A stretch of DNA of 64,000 nucleotides from Halothiobacillus sp. (GTDB lineage Bacteria > Pseudomonadota > Gammaproteobacteria > Halothiobacillales > Halothiobacillaceae), in NCBI GenBank assembly GCA_016278265.1, contig JADQCE010000002.1:682001-746000 (forward strand), read 5' to 3'. The translations under genes were made by a program, and so were the position numbers. Shown here in pieces: positions 25,425 to 34,195 of the stretch. Every line of letters starts with the position of its first letter. The first letter of the stretch is position 1. A model generated the notes under the pieces. The model was not told the origin of the DNA and made no database searches. It saw only the letters and a list, made by a program, of their open reading frames with translations.

Positions 25425-26610
25425 GGCCAAAGTTCTCCGTGACGTAGTCGATGTCCTTGTCGCCGCGTCCGGAAAGGTTGACCAGGATGGTCGTGCCGGG
25501 GTGGTCCCGGCCGAACTTCATCGCCCAGGCGATTGCGTGGGCCGATTCCAGCGCCGGGATGATGCCCTCGCGGCGCGAGATCTTGTAGAAGGCGTCCAGG
25601 GTCTCATCGTCATTGATGGCGTGGTAGCTCACCCGCCCGGTGGTCTTGAGATGTGAGTGCTCCGGACCCACCCCGGGATAGTCCAGCCCCGAGGCGATCG
25701 AGTGGACCGGGGCCGGGTTGCCTTCCTCATCGCTTAGCAAAAGGCACTTGAAGCCGTGGATCATGCCCGGCTTGCCGTAGGTCATGGTCGCCGAGTGCTG
25801 GCCCAGCTCGGTGCCGCGGCCCAGCGGCTCGACGCCGTGAAGCTGTACGTCGTCATCGTCGATAAAACCGGCGAACAGGCCCAGGGCGTTGGAGCCGCCT
25901 CCGACGCAGGCGGCGACGTGGTCCGGCAACTCGCCGGTCATCTCCAGATACTGCTCGCGCGCCTCGATGCCCATCACCGACTGGAAGTTGCGCACCATCG
26001 TGGGGAAGGGGTGCGGCCCGACCACCGAGCCGATCGCGAAGATCGCCTCGTCGGCCTGCGAGAGATAGCTCTGGAAGGCCGAGTCCACCGCTTCCTTGAG
26101 GCTGCGTCCACCGAAGCCCACCGGCACCACGTTGGCCCCGAGAAGCTTCATGCGCGTGACGTTGGGCGCTTCCTTGGCGATGTCGATCTCGCCCATGTGG
26201 ATCTCGCACTCCATGCCGAAGTAGGCCGCGGCGGTCGCCAGGGCCACGCCATGCTGACCGGCGCCAGTCTCGGCGATTAGCTTCTTCTTGCCCATGTGCT
26301 TGGCCAGCAGTGCTTCGCCCATGCAGTGGTTGAGCTTGTGGGCGCCGGAGTGGTTGAGGTCTTCGCGCTTGAAATAGATGTGGGCGCCGACATCGGCGCT
26401 TAGATTGTGGGCGTAGTAAACCGGGGTGGGGCGGCCCTGGTAGTGCTTGCGGATGTAGCGCAGTTCGCTGAGGAAGTCCGCCGAACGCATCAGCCGCAGG
26501 TAGGCCTGCTCGATCTCGGCGAAATGCGGCTCAAGTTCGGGTGGCAGGAAAGCGCCCCCAAATTCACCAAAGTAGCCTTCTTTGTTCGGAAAATCCTTGA
26601 GGTAAGACAT
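25417..26610 (-). CDS. trpB: Tryptophan synthase beta chain, stand-alone copy
   Basis: This 397-residue PLP enzyme condenses indole with serine. The PLP lysine lies in HSGAHKLNH (about residue 90), followed by [10 protein letters not shown] and the phosphate-binding GGGSNA loop, and it ends with [10 protein letters not shown]. No trpA, trpC or trpF is adjacent; the partner gene is purT. Some positions differ from the common TrpA-paired form (for example [15 protein letters not shown] where GGAHKTN-type sequence is usual), so this may be a second, free-standing TrpB. Paired or stand-alone use cannot be decided here. Confidence 0.92.
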   Translation of the reverse strand: MSYLKDFPNKEGYFGEFGGAFLPPELEPHFAEIEQAYLRLMRSADFLSELRYIRKHYQGRPTPVYYAHNLSADVGAHIYFKREDLNHSGAHKLNHCMGEALLAKHMGKKKLIAETGAGQHGVALATAAAYFGMECEIHMGEIDIAKEAPNVTRMKLLGANVVPVGFGGRSLKEAVDSAFQSYLSQADEAIFAIGSVVGPHPFPTMVRNFQSVMGIEAREQYLEMTGELPDHVAACVGGGSNALGLFAGFIDDDDVQLHGVEPLGRGTELGQHSATMTYGKPGMIHGFKCLLLSDEEGNPAPVHSIASGLDYPGVGPEHSHLKTTGRVSYHAINDDETLDAFYKISRREGIIPALESAHAIAWAMKFGRDHPGTTILVNLSGRGDKDIDYVTENFGHG

Positions 26611-26778
26611 TTAAACTCCCTGGCCGGTGACTGTGTGTTGCGTGCCTGCATGATCCAACGCCGGGGCGGCGTTGCCAAGCCCAGCCGGGTATTGCGGGAT
26701 GTCGCGAACATCCTTGCCGTCACACTTTTGCTCGGTGAACAACGCATTTCCCCTCGTGATGCACTAAAGTGGTCGACA

Positions 26779-26797
26779 GTTGTACAACACATGTACA
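26779..26797. promoter_or_regulatory. Two phased TGTACA palindromes
   Basis: GTTGTACAAC (26779-26788, perfect palindrome) and TGTACA (26792-26797) have centres 11 bp apart, one helical turn. They lie between divergent trpB and the chemoreceptor gene. TTGTAC at 26780-26785 and GATACA 17 bp later could be promoter boxes for the chemoreceptor, with the palindromes overlapping them, an arrangement suited to repression. Confidence 0.45.
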
Positions 26798-26868
26798 GTA
26801 CCGATACAAAGCAACCAGCGGTGACCCGGCACGTCAGTCGGGCGCGAGCCGGCCGGGAGGAATCGAAG

Positions 26869-28170
26869 ATGTTCAATCGTCGCCTGCACAACGAACTGGC
26901 CGAGTGCCAAAGCCAGCTGCGTCAAAGAGATGCCGTGTTGGACGCGGTGCGCAGCTCGGTCGCCTACATCGAGTTCAGCCCGGACGGCCACGTGTTGGAC
27001 GTCAACGATCGCTTCCTCGAGACGGTGGGGCGTCCGCGCGGCGAGGTGGTGGGGGCGCACCACCGCCTGTTCTGCGACGACGACTACGCCGAGTCGACTG
27101 CCTATCGGCGCTTCTGGGACATCCTGCGCAGCGGGGAATCGCACCCCGGGACGTTTCCGCGGGTGACGGCCGGCGGTGACCGCCTCTGGCTGGAAGCGAC
27201 CTACTTCCCGGTCAAGTCGGCGGATGGCCGGGTCGAACGGGTGGTCAAGATCGCCTCGGACGTCACCGAGCGGGCCGAGGAGCTTCGTGAACACGAAGCG
27301 ATGTTCAAGGCGCTGGATCGATCCATGGCGGTGATCTCGTTCACCCCGGACGGCACCATCATCGATGCCAACCGCAATTTCCTCGACACGGTGGGCTACT
27401 CACGCGACCAGGTCCGCGGCAAGCACCATCGCCTGTTCTGTGACGATGCCTTCTATCGGGAGCATCCGGATTTCTGGTCGGAGCTGGCCGGCGGGGCGTT
27501 TCGCTCGGGCAAGTTCCGGCGGTTTCGTTCCAACGGCCAGGAGGTCTGGCTGGAGGCGACCTACAACCCGATCTTCGACGAGCACGGGCGCGTGGAGAAG
27601 GTGATTAAGTTCGCCACGGACATTACCGAGTCGGTGCTGGCCGCCGAGCAGACACGGGATGCCTCTTCGGTCGCCTATTCCACCGCCCAGCAGACCGCCG
27701 ACATTGCCGCCCGTGGCGCCGACTCGCTACGTACCTCGATCGAGACCTCGGAGCAGATCCGCGACCTGATTGCCGAGGCCAAGTCCGTGATCGGCAATCT
27801 CAACAACGAATCCAAGAACATCGAGACCATCGTCGCCACCATCAGTGCCGTGGCCGACCAGACCAACCTGCTGGCCCTGAACGCGGCCATCGAGGCCGCC
27901 CGTGCCGGCGAGCAGGGTCGGGGCTTTGCGGTCGTGGCCGACGAGGTGCGCCAGCTGGCCGCGCGCACCAGCGCCGCCACCGGTGAGATTGCCGAGGTGA
28001 TTCGTGGCAACCTTGATTACACCAGCGATATCGTGCAGCGGATCGAGAACGCCAGCCGGGTCGCCGAACTCGGTCGCGAACAGGTGCGCTCGGTCGAGGC
28101 GATCGTCGACGAGATCCGCGAAGGCGCCACGCACGTGCTCGATTCGGTGTCCTCGATTCCGCGCGGGTAG
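26869..28170 (+). CDS. Soluble double-PAS chemoreceptor (BdlA-like)
   Basis: I take the ATG at 26869, 8 nt after GGGAGG; the open frame upstream only overlaps trpB and its promoter. The 433-residue product has two tandem PAS domains, each with the same pattern (SPDGHVLDVNDRFLETVG; TPDGTIIDANRNFLDTVG; both followed by HHRLFCDD). A methyl-accepting chemotaxis signalling domain then spans about 255-433, with the tip QTNLLALNAAIEAARAGEQG. No membrane segment exists. The two-PAS-plus-MCP layout and size match BdlA, the Pseudomonas biofilm-dispersion receptor. The next gene is a diguanylate cyclase, which supports a c-di-GMP connection. Confidence 0.88.
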   Translation: MFNRRLHNELAECQSQLRQRDAVLDAVRSSVAYIEFSPDGHVLDVNDRFLETVGRPRGEVVGAHHRLFCDDDYAESTAYRRFWDILRSGESHPGTFPRVTAGGDRLWLEATYFPVKSADGRVERVVKIASDVTERAEELREHEAMFKALDRSMAVISFTPDGTIIDANRNFLDTVGYSRDQVRGKHHRLFCDDAFYREHPDFWSELAGGAFRSGKFRRFRSNGQEVWLEATYNPIFDEHGRVEKVIKFATDITESVLAAEQTRDASSVAYSTAQQTADIAARGADSLRTSIETSEQIRDLIAEAKSVIGNLNNESKNIETIVATISAVADQTNLLALNAAIEAARAGEQGRGFAVVADEVRQLAARTSAATGEIAEVIRGNLDYTSDIVQRIENASRVAELGREQVRSVEAIVDEIREGATHVLDSVSSIPRG

Positions 28171-28350
28171 TAACGAGCGATTCGTTCGGGCCGCGGCCGG
28201 TCAGTCCGCGTTGCCATACTAGCGGCCGGTCTGCTCAGACCTTGGCGCCCCACATGTTGTAAGCTCGGCCCCGTGCTAGCCACCGGGGCGGGTCGTCTCG
28301 TATCCGGTGCCAATCTTCTCTTCTGGCAACGGATCACCGACGGACGACGG

Positions 28351-30717
28351 ATGCCGCAGAACCACGCCCCCATAAGACGCCTCTACCTCCGCCATGCACT
28401 GGTCATCCTGACCGTGCTGGTGGGGTTTGCGGTGCTGGTGTGGACGTTCGTTGATTCGTACCGTGACCTTAAGCGCTCGCTGGGCAAGGAGGCCTTGAGC
28501 CACCTGTCCATGGAGTACGACCTCCTCAAGAGTTACCAGCGCACCCTGGCCCAGGAGGTGGTGATCGATCACCTGCGCGCTCCCGCGGTGGTCGAACTGA
28601 TGCACCAGGCGGCGATGACCACGGAGGAGAGCGAGCGTGCTCGTCTGCGCGCGCGACTCCACAAGCGTCTTTTGCCGGTTTACGAGCGGATGAAGGGTAA
28701 CGGCTTTCGCCAGCTGCATTTTCACTTGCCCGGCGCGGTGAGTTTCCTGCGTTTTCACCGGCCGGAATCCTTCGGCGACGATCTCTGGGACGTGCGGGCC
28801 GGCCTGCGGCTGGTCAACGAAAGGCATCGACCGGTCTTCGGCTTCGAGGAAGGGCGGGTGTACAACGGCTTTCGGCATATCTACCCGCTGACCCACGACG
28901 GCGAATTTGTCGGCTCGGTCGAGGCCTCATTCTCGTTTCGCACCTTCCTGATTCACCACGTCGATCTCGATGACAGTCTTTATCGGCTGATCCTGCCGCG
29001 CTCGCTGGTCGATGCGAAGGTCTGGGGCGAGGCGCGCGAGCGTTACTACGAGACCACGCCGCTCCACGCGGACTACCTGCGTGATCAGGAGGCCGATCCC
29101 TTCAGCAATCCGGCGTTGCTGCCACCGGCGGGCAATTGGTCCTCGGACGAGGTCGATGCCCTGGAGGCGGCGGTTGCCGAACGGGCTGCCGGGAAATTGG
29201 CCGCCGGGCGCCCGTTCTCCTTGATTTCCCTGGACCCGAGCCCGGTGGTCATCTCGGCTCTGCCGGTCGAGAACACCCTTGGCGATACCTCTGCCTGGGT
29301 CCTGCGTTACCAGCGTGCGCCCGAAGTGGCGATGTCCTGGCGCTGGATGTGGTTGAAGATAGGGATCGCGCTGGGGCTGCTCCTGCTGGTGCTCGGTACG
29401 TTGGCGGTGCTCGACCGCCGCGATTACCTCGGCAACCGGATGCGAGCACGTTTGCTGGCCGATCTGCATGCAGAGCATCAGCGCCTCGAGCAGGCGCAGC
29501 GGATCGCCCGGCTGGGCAGCTGGGAATCGGACGGACCGGAAGGTGAGATCCAATGGTCGGACCAGGTTTACGACATCTTCGGCGTCTCGTCGCACACCTT
29601 CCGTCCCACGCACGAGTCGTTCATGGCGCTGGTGCATCCGGCCGACCGTGAGCGCGTCGAGCAGGCGGCAACTCGTTCGTTCGCCACCGGCGCCCCGTAT
29701 GTGATCGAGCACCGCGTCCTGTGCCCGGATGGACAGGTGCGCCATGTACTCGAGCGTGGCGTGGTCGAGATCGGTGAGGACGGTCGGCGACGCATGATCG
29801 GCACGGTCCAGGACGTCAGTGAACAGCGCGCGCTGGCGGAGACCCGACTGGAGGCCGAGGCGATCATCGAATCGGCCCACGAGGCGATCTTCGTCTGTGA
29901 CACCGAGGGACGTCTGCAGCGTTGCAACGCGTCCTTCCGGCGTCTCGCCAAGGTCGACGAGGTTGAGGCGGAATCGTTGACGATCCAGACGCTCTTTCGG
30001 TCAACCGGCCGGGAGAATGCCGACGATTTCGAGGCGGCCTGGCACGAGGCAAACGAGCGGGGTTACTGGGAGGGGGAACTGTTGTTGGTCGATGGGCAGG
30101 ATGCGGACACCCCGGTACTGTTGTCGTTGACCGCATTGACGCTCGATTGGGGCGAGCGGCGCATGGTGGGGCTGTTCAGTGACATCTCCGACATCCACGA
30201 CCGCGAGCGGCATATGTGGCACCGGGCCCATCACGACCCACTCACCGGTGCGGCCAACCGAGTGCTGTTCCACGAACGCCTCAACCGAGTGATTGCCGAG
30301 GCCGAGCGTCATGGCGATCTGGCGGCGGTGCTTTATCTCGACCTGGATGGATTCAAGCCAATCAATGACACCTACGGTCATGACGTCGGTGACCAGATGC
30401 TCGTGACCCTGGTGCGCCGTTTGCAGGAGGCGACCCGCGAGACGGACAGTGTTGCCCGCCTGGGGGGCGATGAGTTCGCGGTGCTGCTGGTGCGGCCGAC
30501 CGATGCCGAGGATGTGCGGAAGGTGGCGGACAAGCTACGTGGAGAAATCTCGCGGCCCGTCTCGGTGGCGGCAGGCACGCTTCGCGTCACGGTCAGCATT
30601 GGCTCGGCGGTCTATCCGGCCGATGGCGTGAACGCGGATGCCCTGCTCCAGGCCGCGGACGAGGCCATGTACAAACAAAAGGCCCGCCGGCCCAAAGCGG
30701 GCGACTCGAACGACTGA
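28351..30717 (+). CDS. Cache-PAS-PAS-GGDEF diguanylate cyclase
   Basis: This 788-residue protein starts at an ATG (28351) with a weak ribosome site; a GTG 78 nt upstream is possible. A membrane helix (about 13-35) and another (about 333-355) enclose a large periplasmic sensor of Cache type (FRFHRPESFGDDL, GFRHIYPLTHDGEFVG). Two PAS domains follow (about 385-490, 505-610), then a GGDEF domain with an intact RLGGDEF active site near residue 703. RETD five residues before it fits the RxxD product-inhibition site. It should make c-di-GMP from GTP. It lies just after the BdlA-like receptor. A possible minus-strand terminator lies within its last codons. Confidence 0.9.
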   Translation: MPQNHAPIRRLYLRHALVILTVLVGFAVLVWTFVDSYRDLKRSLGKEALSHLSMEYDLLKSYQRTLAQEVVIDHLRAPAVVELMHQAAMTTEESERARLRARLHKRLLPVYERMKGNGFRQLHFHLPGAVSFLRFHRPESFGDDLWDVRAGLRLVNERHRPVFGFEEGRVYNGFRHIYPLTHDGEFVGSVEASFSFRTFLIHHVDLDDSLYRLILPRSLVDAKVWGEARERYYETTPLHADYLRDQEADPFSNPALLPPAGNWSSDEVDALEAAVAERAAGKLAAGRPFSLISLDPSPVVISALPVENTLGDTSAWVLRYQRAPEVAMSWRWMWLKIGIALGLLLLVLGTLAVLDRRDYLGNRMRARLLADLHAEHQRLEQAQRIARLGSWESDGPEGEIQWSDQVYDIFGVSSHTFRPTHESFMALVHPADRERVEQAATRSFATGAPYVIEHRVLCPDGQVRHVLERGVVEIGEDGRRRMIGTVQDVSEQRALAETRLEAEAIIESAHEAIFVCDTEGRLQRCNASFRRLAKVDEVEAESLTIQTLFRSTGRENADDFEAAWHEANERGYWEGELLLVDGQDADTPVLLSLTALTLDWGERRMVGLFSDISDIHDRERHMWHRAHHDPLTGAANRVLFHERLNRVIAEAERHGDLAAVLYLDLDGFKPINDTYGHDVGDQMLVTLVRRLQEATRETDSVARLGGDEFAVLLVRPTDAEDVRKVADKLRGEISRPVSVAAGTLRVTVSIGSAVYPADGVNADALLQAADEAMYKQKARRPKAGDSND
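30671..30702 (-). terminator. Minus-strand terminator inside the GGDEF 3' end
   Basis: Read on the minus strand, GCCCGC (30702-30697) pairs with GCGGGC (30687-30682), followed by CTTTTGTTTG. It overlaps the last codons of the plus-strand cyclase gene. It would serve only a minus-strand transcript arising between about 30720 and 31330. Confidence 0.5.
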
Positions 30718-30831
30718 CGCCTCTTTGCCGGCCGACCTGCCGGCATTGCTGTGCCCCGACTGCTGCCTTCCTCCGACAGACCCGAGTGGATAGTAAATCC
30801 GGTTGCAGGCTCGCGGTTCGAGGAGGTGTCA
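30671..30831 (-). ncRNA. Candidate structured small RNA, SRP-RNA-like core
   Basis: On the minus strand this stretch can fold as one long hairpin. Outer arms TGACACCTC (30831-30823) and GAGGCGTCA (30723-30715) pair with one mismatch. Inside, CCTG-CAA-CCGGATT pairs with AATGCCGGCAGG, leaving bulges. Near the tip the sequence GGAAGGCAGCAG matches the conserved tip of bacterial 4.5S SRP RNA. However, the tetraloop and symmetric loop around it are not canonical. A strong terminator follows on the same strand. It may be a diverged SRP RNA, another ncRNA, or a decayed copy. The promoter is not clear. Confidence 0.33.
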
Positions 30832-30930
30832 TGACGAGGCACGGGTTCGTCATTGGGCTGGACGATTTCCACCTCAGGCAACTCAATACCGTCCGGCACG
30901 TCCACGCGTATGCCTTCCATGGGCTGCCGA
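30832..30930 (+). pseudogene. 5' remnant of an ATP-grasp-like gene
   Basis: The ATG at 30832 is preceded by an excellent AGGAGGT site. It opens 33 codons reading GFVIGLDDFHLRQLNTVRH and ending in FHGL, then continues into unrelated, frame-shifted sequence. I recall this opening (GLDDF..., RHA..Y.FH) from ATP-grasp domain proteins, but the match is short. The rest of the gene is gone, apparently deleted up to the next remnant. Confidence 0.4.
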
Positions 30931-30931
30931 C

Positions 30932-31333
30932 CATCCGGTGGCCTTGGTTGCCGTCCGGCTTTCGGACGTCGCCCCCGACGACAAGGCCACCTGGGTCACC
31001 TATGGCCTGCTCAACCTCACCCAGCGCGACGGCTCGGAAGCAGCCGAGGCGCTCGAACCGGACACGCGTTACCGCGTCGAGGGCACCCTCAACCATATCG
31101 GCCACGTGTTTCCCGCCGGCAACCGCCTGCGGGTCTCGACCTCCTACTGGCCACTTGCCTGGCCGGCTCCCCAGCCGGCCCGCGTGACGATCCACACGGG
31201 TGGCAGCGAGCTGGTGTTGCCGGAGTGCCTCCGGCGTGATGCCGAGCTGGATGCCTACGAGGGCGAGGGGGAAGGCGAGCAACGCGTGTTCTCCGAGAAC
31301 GGGGACTACGAGATCCCGCGCGACTTCAACTGA
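30932..31333 (+). pseudogene. 3' remnant of a CocE/NonD-type hydrolase gene
   Basis: About 133 codons in a different frame from the preceding remnant read HPVALVAVRLSDVAPDD, VTYGLLNLTQRDG, RVEGTLNHIGHVFPAGNRLRVSTSYWP and onward to a stop at 31331-31333. This is the C-terminal beta-sandwich of CocE/NonD (X-Pro dipeptidyl-peptidase-like) hydrolases. The catalytic alpha/beta-hydrolase part is missing and there is no start site, so it is a truncated relic. Confidence 0.72.
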
Positions 31334-31337
31334 CTCC

Positions 31338-34043
31338 CTAGCGGACGTGGGCGTCGGGATGGGGCGGCCGTTCCCACCAAAGCCCGAGCTGCTTGAGCGA
31401 CTGGATCACCAGCAATGGCAGCAGGGAGAAGCCCAGGATGAGCAGCCATTCGCGCCCGCCCGGCGCCGTGACACCGAGGATGCCCGCGAGCGGGGCGATG
31501 TAGGTGGCCGCGAGCAGCAGGAGCACACCGACGCCGGTCGCCGCCCAGATAAAGCCGTTGCGCGTCACTTCGTTGACGATCAGCGGCGAGCGACTGCTCC
31601 GCATGTTGAAGACGTGCCAGAGCCGGGCAAAGCCGAAGGTGAGGAACGAGATCGTCACCGCCATCGCGGTATCCAGTTCCAGCACGAGCAGGGCGACGGC
31701 GAAGGCCGCCAGCGCCGTGGCCGCGATGATCACCGCATAGGCGCCGATGGCTGACCAGTGACGTCGCATCAGGATCGGTTCGGTCGGGTCGCGGGGCGGG
31801 CGGTCCATGATGCCGGTCTCGCTGCGATTCAATCCCAAGGCCAGTGCTGGCATCACGTCCGAGACGAAATTGATGTAGAGGATCTGCAGGGGCAGCATCG
31901 GCAGGGGCGCGGCCACCATGGCGGCGGCCGAGATGGCGAGTATCTCGCCGAGATTCCCCGAGAGCAGGTAGACGATGAAGCGGCGGATGTTCTGGAAGAT
32001 GGTCCGTCCGTGCCGCACCGCATCGACGATGGTGGCGAAGGCATCGTCCTTGAGCACCATGTCCGCCGCCTCGCGGGCCACCTCGGTGCCGCGCTGGCCC
32101 ATGGCGATGCCGATGTCCGCCTTCGTCAGCCCCGGGGCGTCGTTGACGCCATCGCCGATCATGCCGACGATCCAGCCGGCCTCCTGGTAGAGCTGGATCA
32201 GCTCAAGCTTCTGGCGCGGTGAGATGCGGGCGAATACCCCCTGGGCCAGCAACGCCTCGCGCTCGTCGGGGGTCAGGGCGTCGAGACGATCCAGGATGGC
32301 GGGGTCGGTGGCCGGGGCGTCGGTGTCTGCCAGGCCGATCTCGCGGGCGATCGCGCGGGCCGTGGCATCGTGGTCGCCGGTCACCATGACTAGCCGGATG
32401 CCGGCCTCCTGGCAGGCCGAGATGGTCTCGCCGATGCCCGGACGCGGAGGATCATGCAGCCCGGCGACGCCCAGCAGGGTGAGGCCCTCGTAGGGGTCGC
32501 CCGTGTCGTCGTCGACGGTCTTCTGCGCCAGCATCAGGGTGCGCAGCCCGTCACCCGCCAGTTCCTCGCTGCGCTGCATCCACTCCCGGCGTCCCGCGTC
32601 GTCCAGCTCCCGTTCGCCGTCGGCGGTCATGACCCGGATACAGGCGTCGATGACCGACTCCGGTGCCCCCTTGACCGCGACCCGGAACCCCTGGTCGGTG
32701 GCGTGGTAGGTGGCCATCATGTTCACGGCCGGATCGAAGCTGACCTCGCGGGTTTCGGGTAGGGCGTCCAGCAGGGAGCGGTGTGTCATCCCGGCCTGGG
32801 CCGACGCCTCGAGTAGCGCGACCTCCGTGGGGTCGCCCACCGCGCCATGCGCTTCGAGGCTGGCGTTATTGCACAGTGCGGCGGTTTCGAGAAAGGCGAG
32901 CAGATCGGGCGTGTCGGCCGGGTCGAGCGCGGTCTCGTCAAGGCGGAACGTCTCGTCTTCCCGTGCCACGATGCCTCGGTCGAGCGCCAGCCGCGAGAGC
33001 GTCATGTGGTTTCGGGTCAGGGTGCCGGTCTTGTCGGTGAAGATCACGTTGGCCGAGCCCAGGGTCTCGACGGCCGACAGGCGCTTGACCAGGGCATTTC
33101 GGCGGGCCATGCGCAGCATCCCCTGAGCGAGGGCCAGGGTGGCGACCACCGGCAGGCCCTCGGGAACGGCGGCGATGGCCATGGCGATCGCGGTCTCCAC
33201 CATCACGCGCAGATCGGTGCCGGCGAGCATGCCGGCACCGGCGACCAGTACCGCCACCACCAGGGTCAGCCAGATCAGGCGTTGGCCGAGTCGATCGAGC
33301 CGCTTCTCCAGGGGCGTGATCGATTGGCTCGATTCCGAGACCAGCCGGGCAATCTCGCCCAGCTCGGTCGCCAGCCCGGTCGCCACGACCACGCCGGCCC
33401 CGGTGCCCTGGGTGACCGCCGTGCCGGCGTAGCCCATGTTGCGGCGATCGGCGAGGGACGGATCGCCCTCGGTCAACGGATCCGTGATCTTGTCGACGGC
33501 GACGGATTCCCCGGTCAGGGCCGACTCGTCGCATTGCAGCCGGTTGGATTCCACCAGCCGCATGTCCGCCATGATCATGTCGCCCGCCTCGAGCAGCACG
33601 ATGTCGCCGGGCACCAGCTCGTCGGCACCGATCCGGTGCGTTTTGCCGTCGCGCCGGACGTGGACCTGCGCGGTTCCCATGCGCTCGAGCGATTCCATGG
33701 CCCGGACCGCGCGCCATTCCATGGCAAAACCGACGACGGTATTGACCCCCAGGGCGGCGAGGATCGCCAGTGCCTCGATGGTGCTGCCGAAGGCTGCGGC
33801 CGCCACGGCGGCACTGAACAGCAGGATGACGACGAGGCTTTCGACCTGGTTGACCAGGATCCGCCACACGCTGGGCCCGCGCGACCGGGGCAGCCGGTTC
33901 GGGCCGTGCCGGCGACGGCGGGCGTGCACCTCGGCGTTGGACAGGCCGCTTTCCAGCGAGGTCTCCTGTTGGGCGAGGACGGCCTCGATGGGCAGTCGAT
34001 GGGTGGCTTTCATGTCATCCGGATAGCCGTCATGTCGGGGCAT
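31338..34043 (-). CDS. Cation-transporting P-type ATPase (P2 type)
   Basis: I start at the ATG at 34043 (901 residues); ATG at 34013 is also possible, and neither has a strong ribosome site. The open frame continues upstream but overlaps amtB. An N-terminal cation-ATPase domain is followed by the actuator TGES (DESALTGESVAVDK), TM4 motif AVPEGLP and phosphorylation site DKTGTLT (Asp about 335). Next come the hinge GDGVNDAPGL and a six-helix C-terminal domain with NFVSDVMPALALG. The motifs fit Ca2+ or monovalent-cation pumps (PMR1/SERCA-like) rather than heavy-metal P1B pumps: no CPC motif or metal-binding N-domain. The ion is not certain. Confidence 0.93.
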   Translation of the reverse strand: MPRHDGYPDDMKATHRLPIEAVLAQQETSLESGLSNAEVHARRRRHGPNRLPRSRGPSVWRILVNQVESLVVILLFSAAVAAAAFGSTIEALAILAALGVNTVVGFAMEWRAVRAMESLERMGTAQVHVRRDGKTHRIGADELVPGDIVLLEAGDMIMADMRLVESNRLQCDESALTGESVAVDKITDPLTEGDPSLADRRNMGYAGTAVTQGTGAGVVVATGLATELGEIARLVSESSQSITPLEKRLDRLGQRLIWLTLVVAVLVAGAGMLAGTDLRVMVETAIAMAIAAVPEGLPVVATLALAQGMLRMARRNALVKRLSAVETLGSANVIFTDKTGTLTRNHMTLSRLALDRGIVAREDETFRLDETALDPADTPDLLAFLETAALCNNASLEAHGAVGDPTEVALLEASAQAGMTHRSLLDALPETREVSFDPAVNMMATYHATDQGFRVAVKGAPESVIDACIRVMTADGERELDDAGRREWMQRSEELAGDGLRTLMLAQKTVDDDTGDPYEGLTLLGVAGLHDPPRPGIGETISACQEAGIRLVMVTGDHDATARAIAREIGLADTDAPATDPAILDRLDALTPDEREALLAQGVFARISPRQKLELIQLYQEAGWIVGMIGDGVNDAPGLTKADIGIAMGQRGTEVAREAADMVLKDDAFATIVDAVRHGRTIFQNIRRFIVYLLSGNLGEILAISAAAMVAAPLPMLPLQILYINFVSDVMPALALGLNRSETGIMDRPPRDPTEPILMRRHWSAIGAYAVIIAATALAAFAVALLVLELDTAMAVTISFLTFGFARLWHVFNMRSSRSPLIVNEVTRNGFIWAATGVGVLLLLAATYIAPLAGILGVTAPGGREWLLILGFSLLPLLVIQSLKQLGLWWERPPHPDAHVR

Positions 34044-34133
34044 CGGTGAGTCTCGCTCTTGTCGTCCCAGCAGGGGCGGGCACCGTATCGACCATAGCAG
34101 CCGGCGCAGGGGAACGTGCCGTGCCGCGCAACC

Positions 34134-34158
34134 AAAAAAGCCACCGCAGGGCGGTGGC
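34134..34158 (-). terminator. Rho-independent terminator of amtB
   Basis: GCCACCGC (34140-34147) and GCGGTGGC (34151-34158) form a perfect 8-bp stem with a 3-nt loop. On the minus strand it is followed by six T residues (AAAAAA at 34134-34139). Confidence 0.9.
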
Positions 34159-34195
34159 TTGGTCAATCGTCGTCTGCCGTCGACCGGCGAGCCGA

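Noticed and set aside
26407-26868. Upstream extension of the chemoreceptor by 154 codons
   Set aside because: It overlaps the 5' part of trpB and the shared promoter, and the ATG at 26869 has a good ribosome site and natural PAS start.
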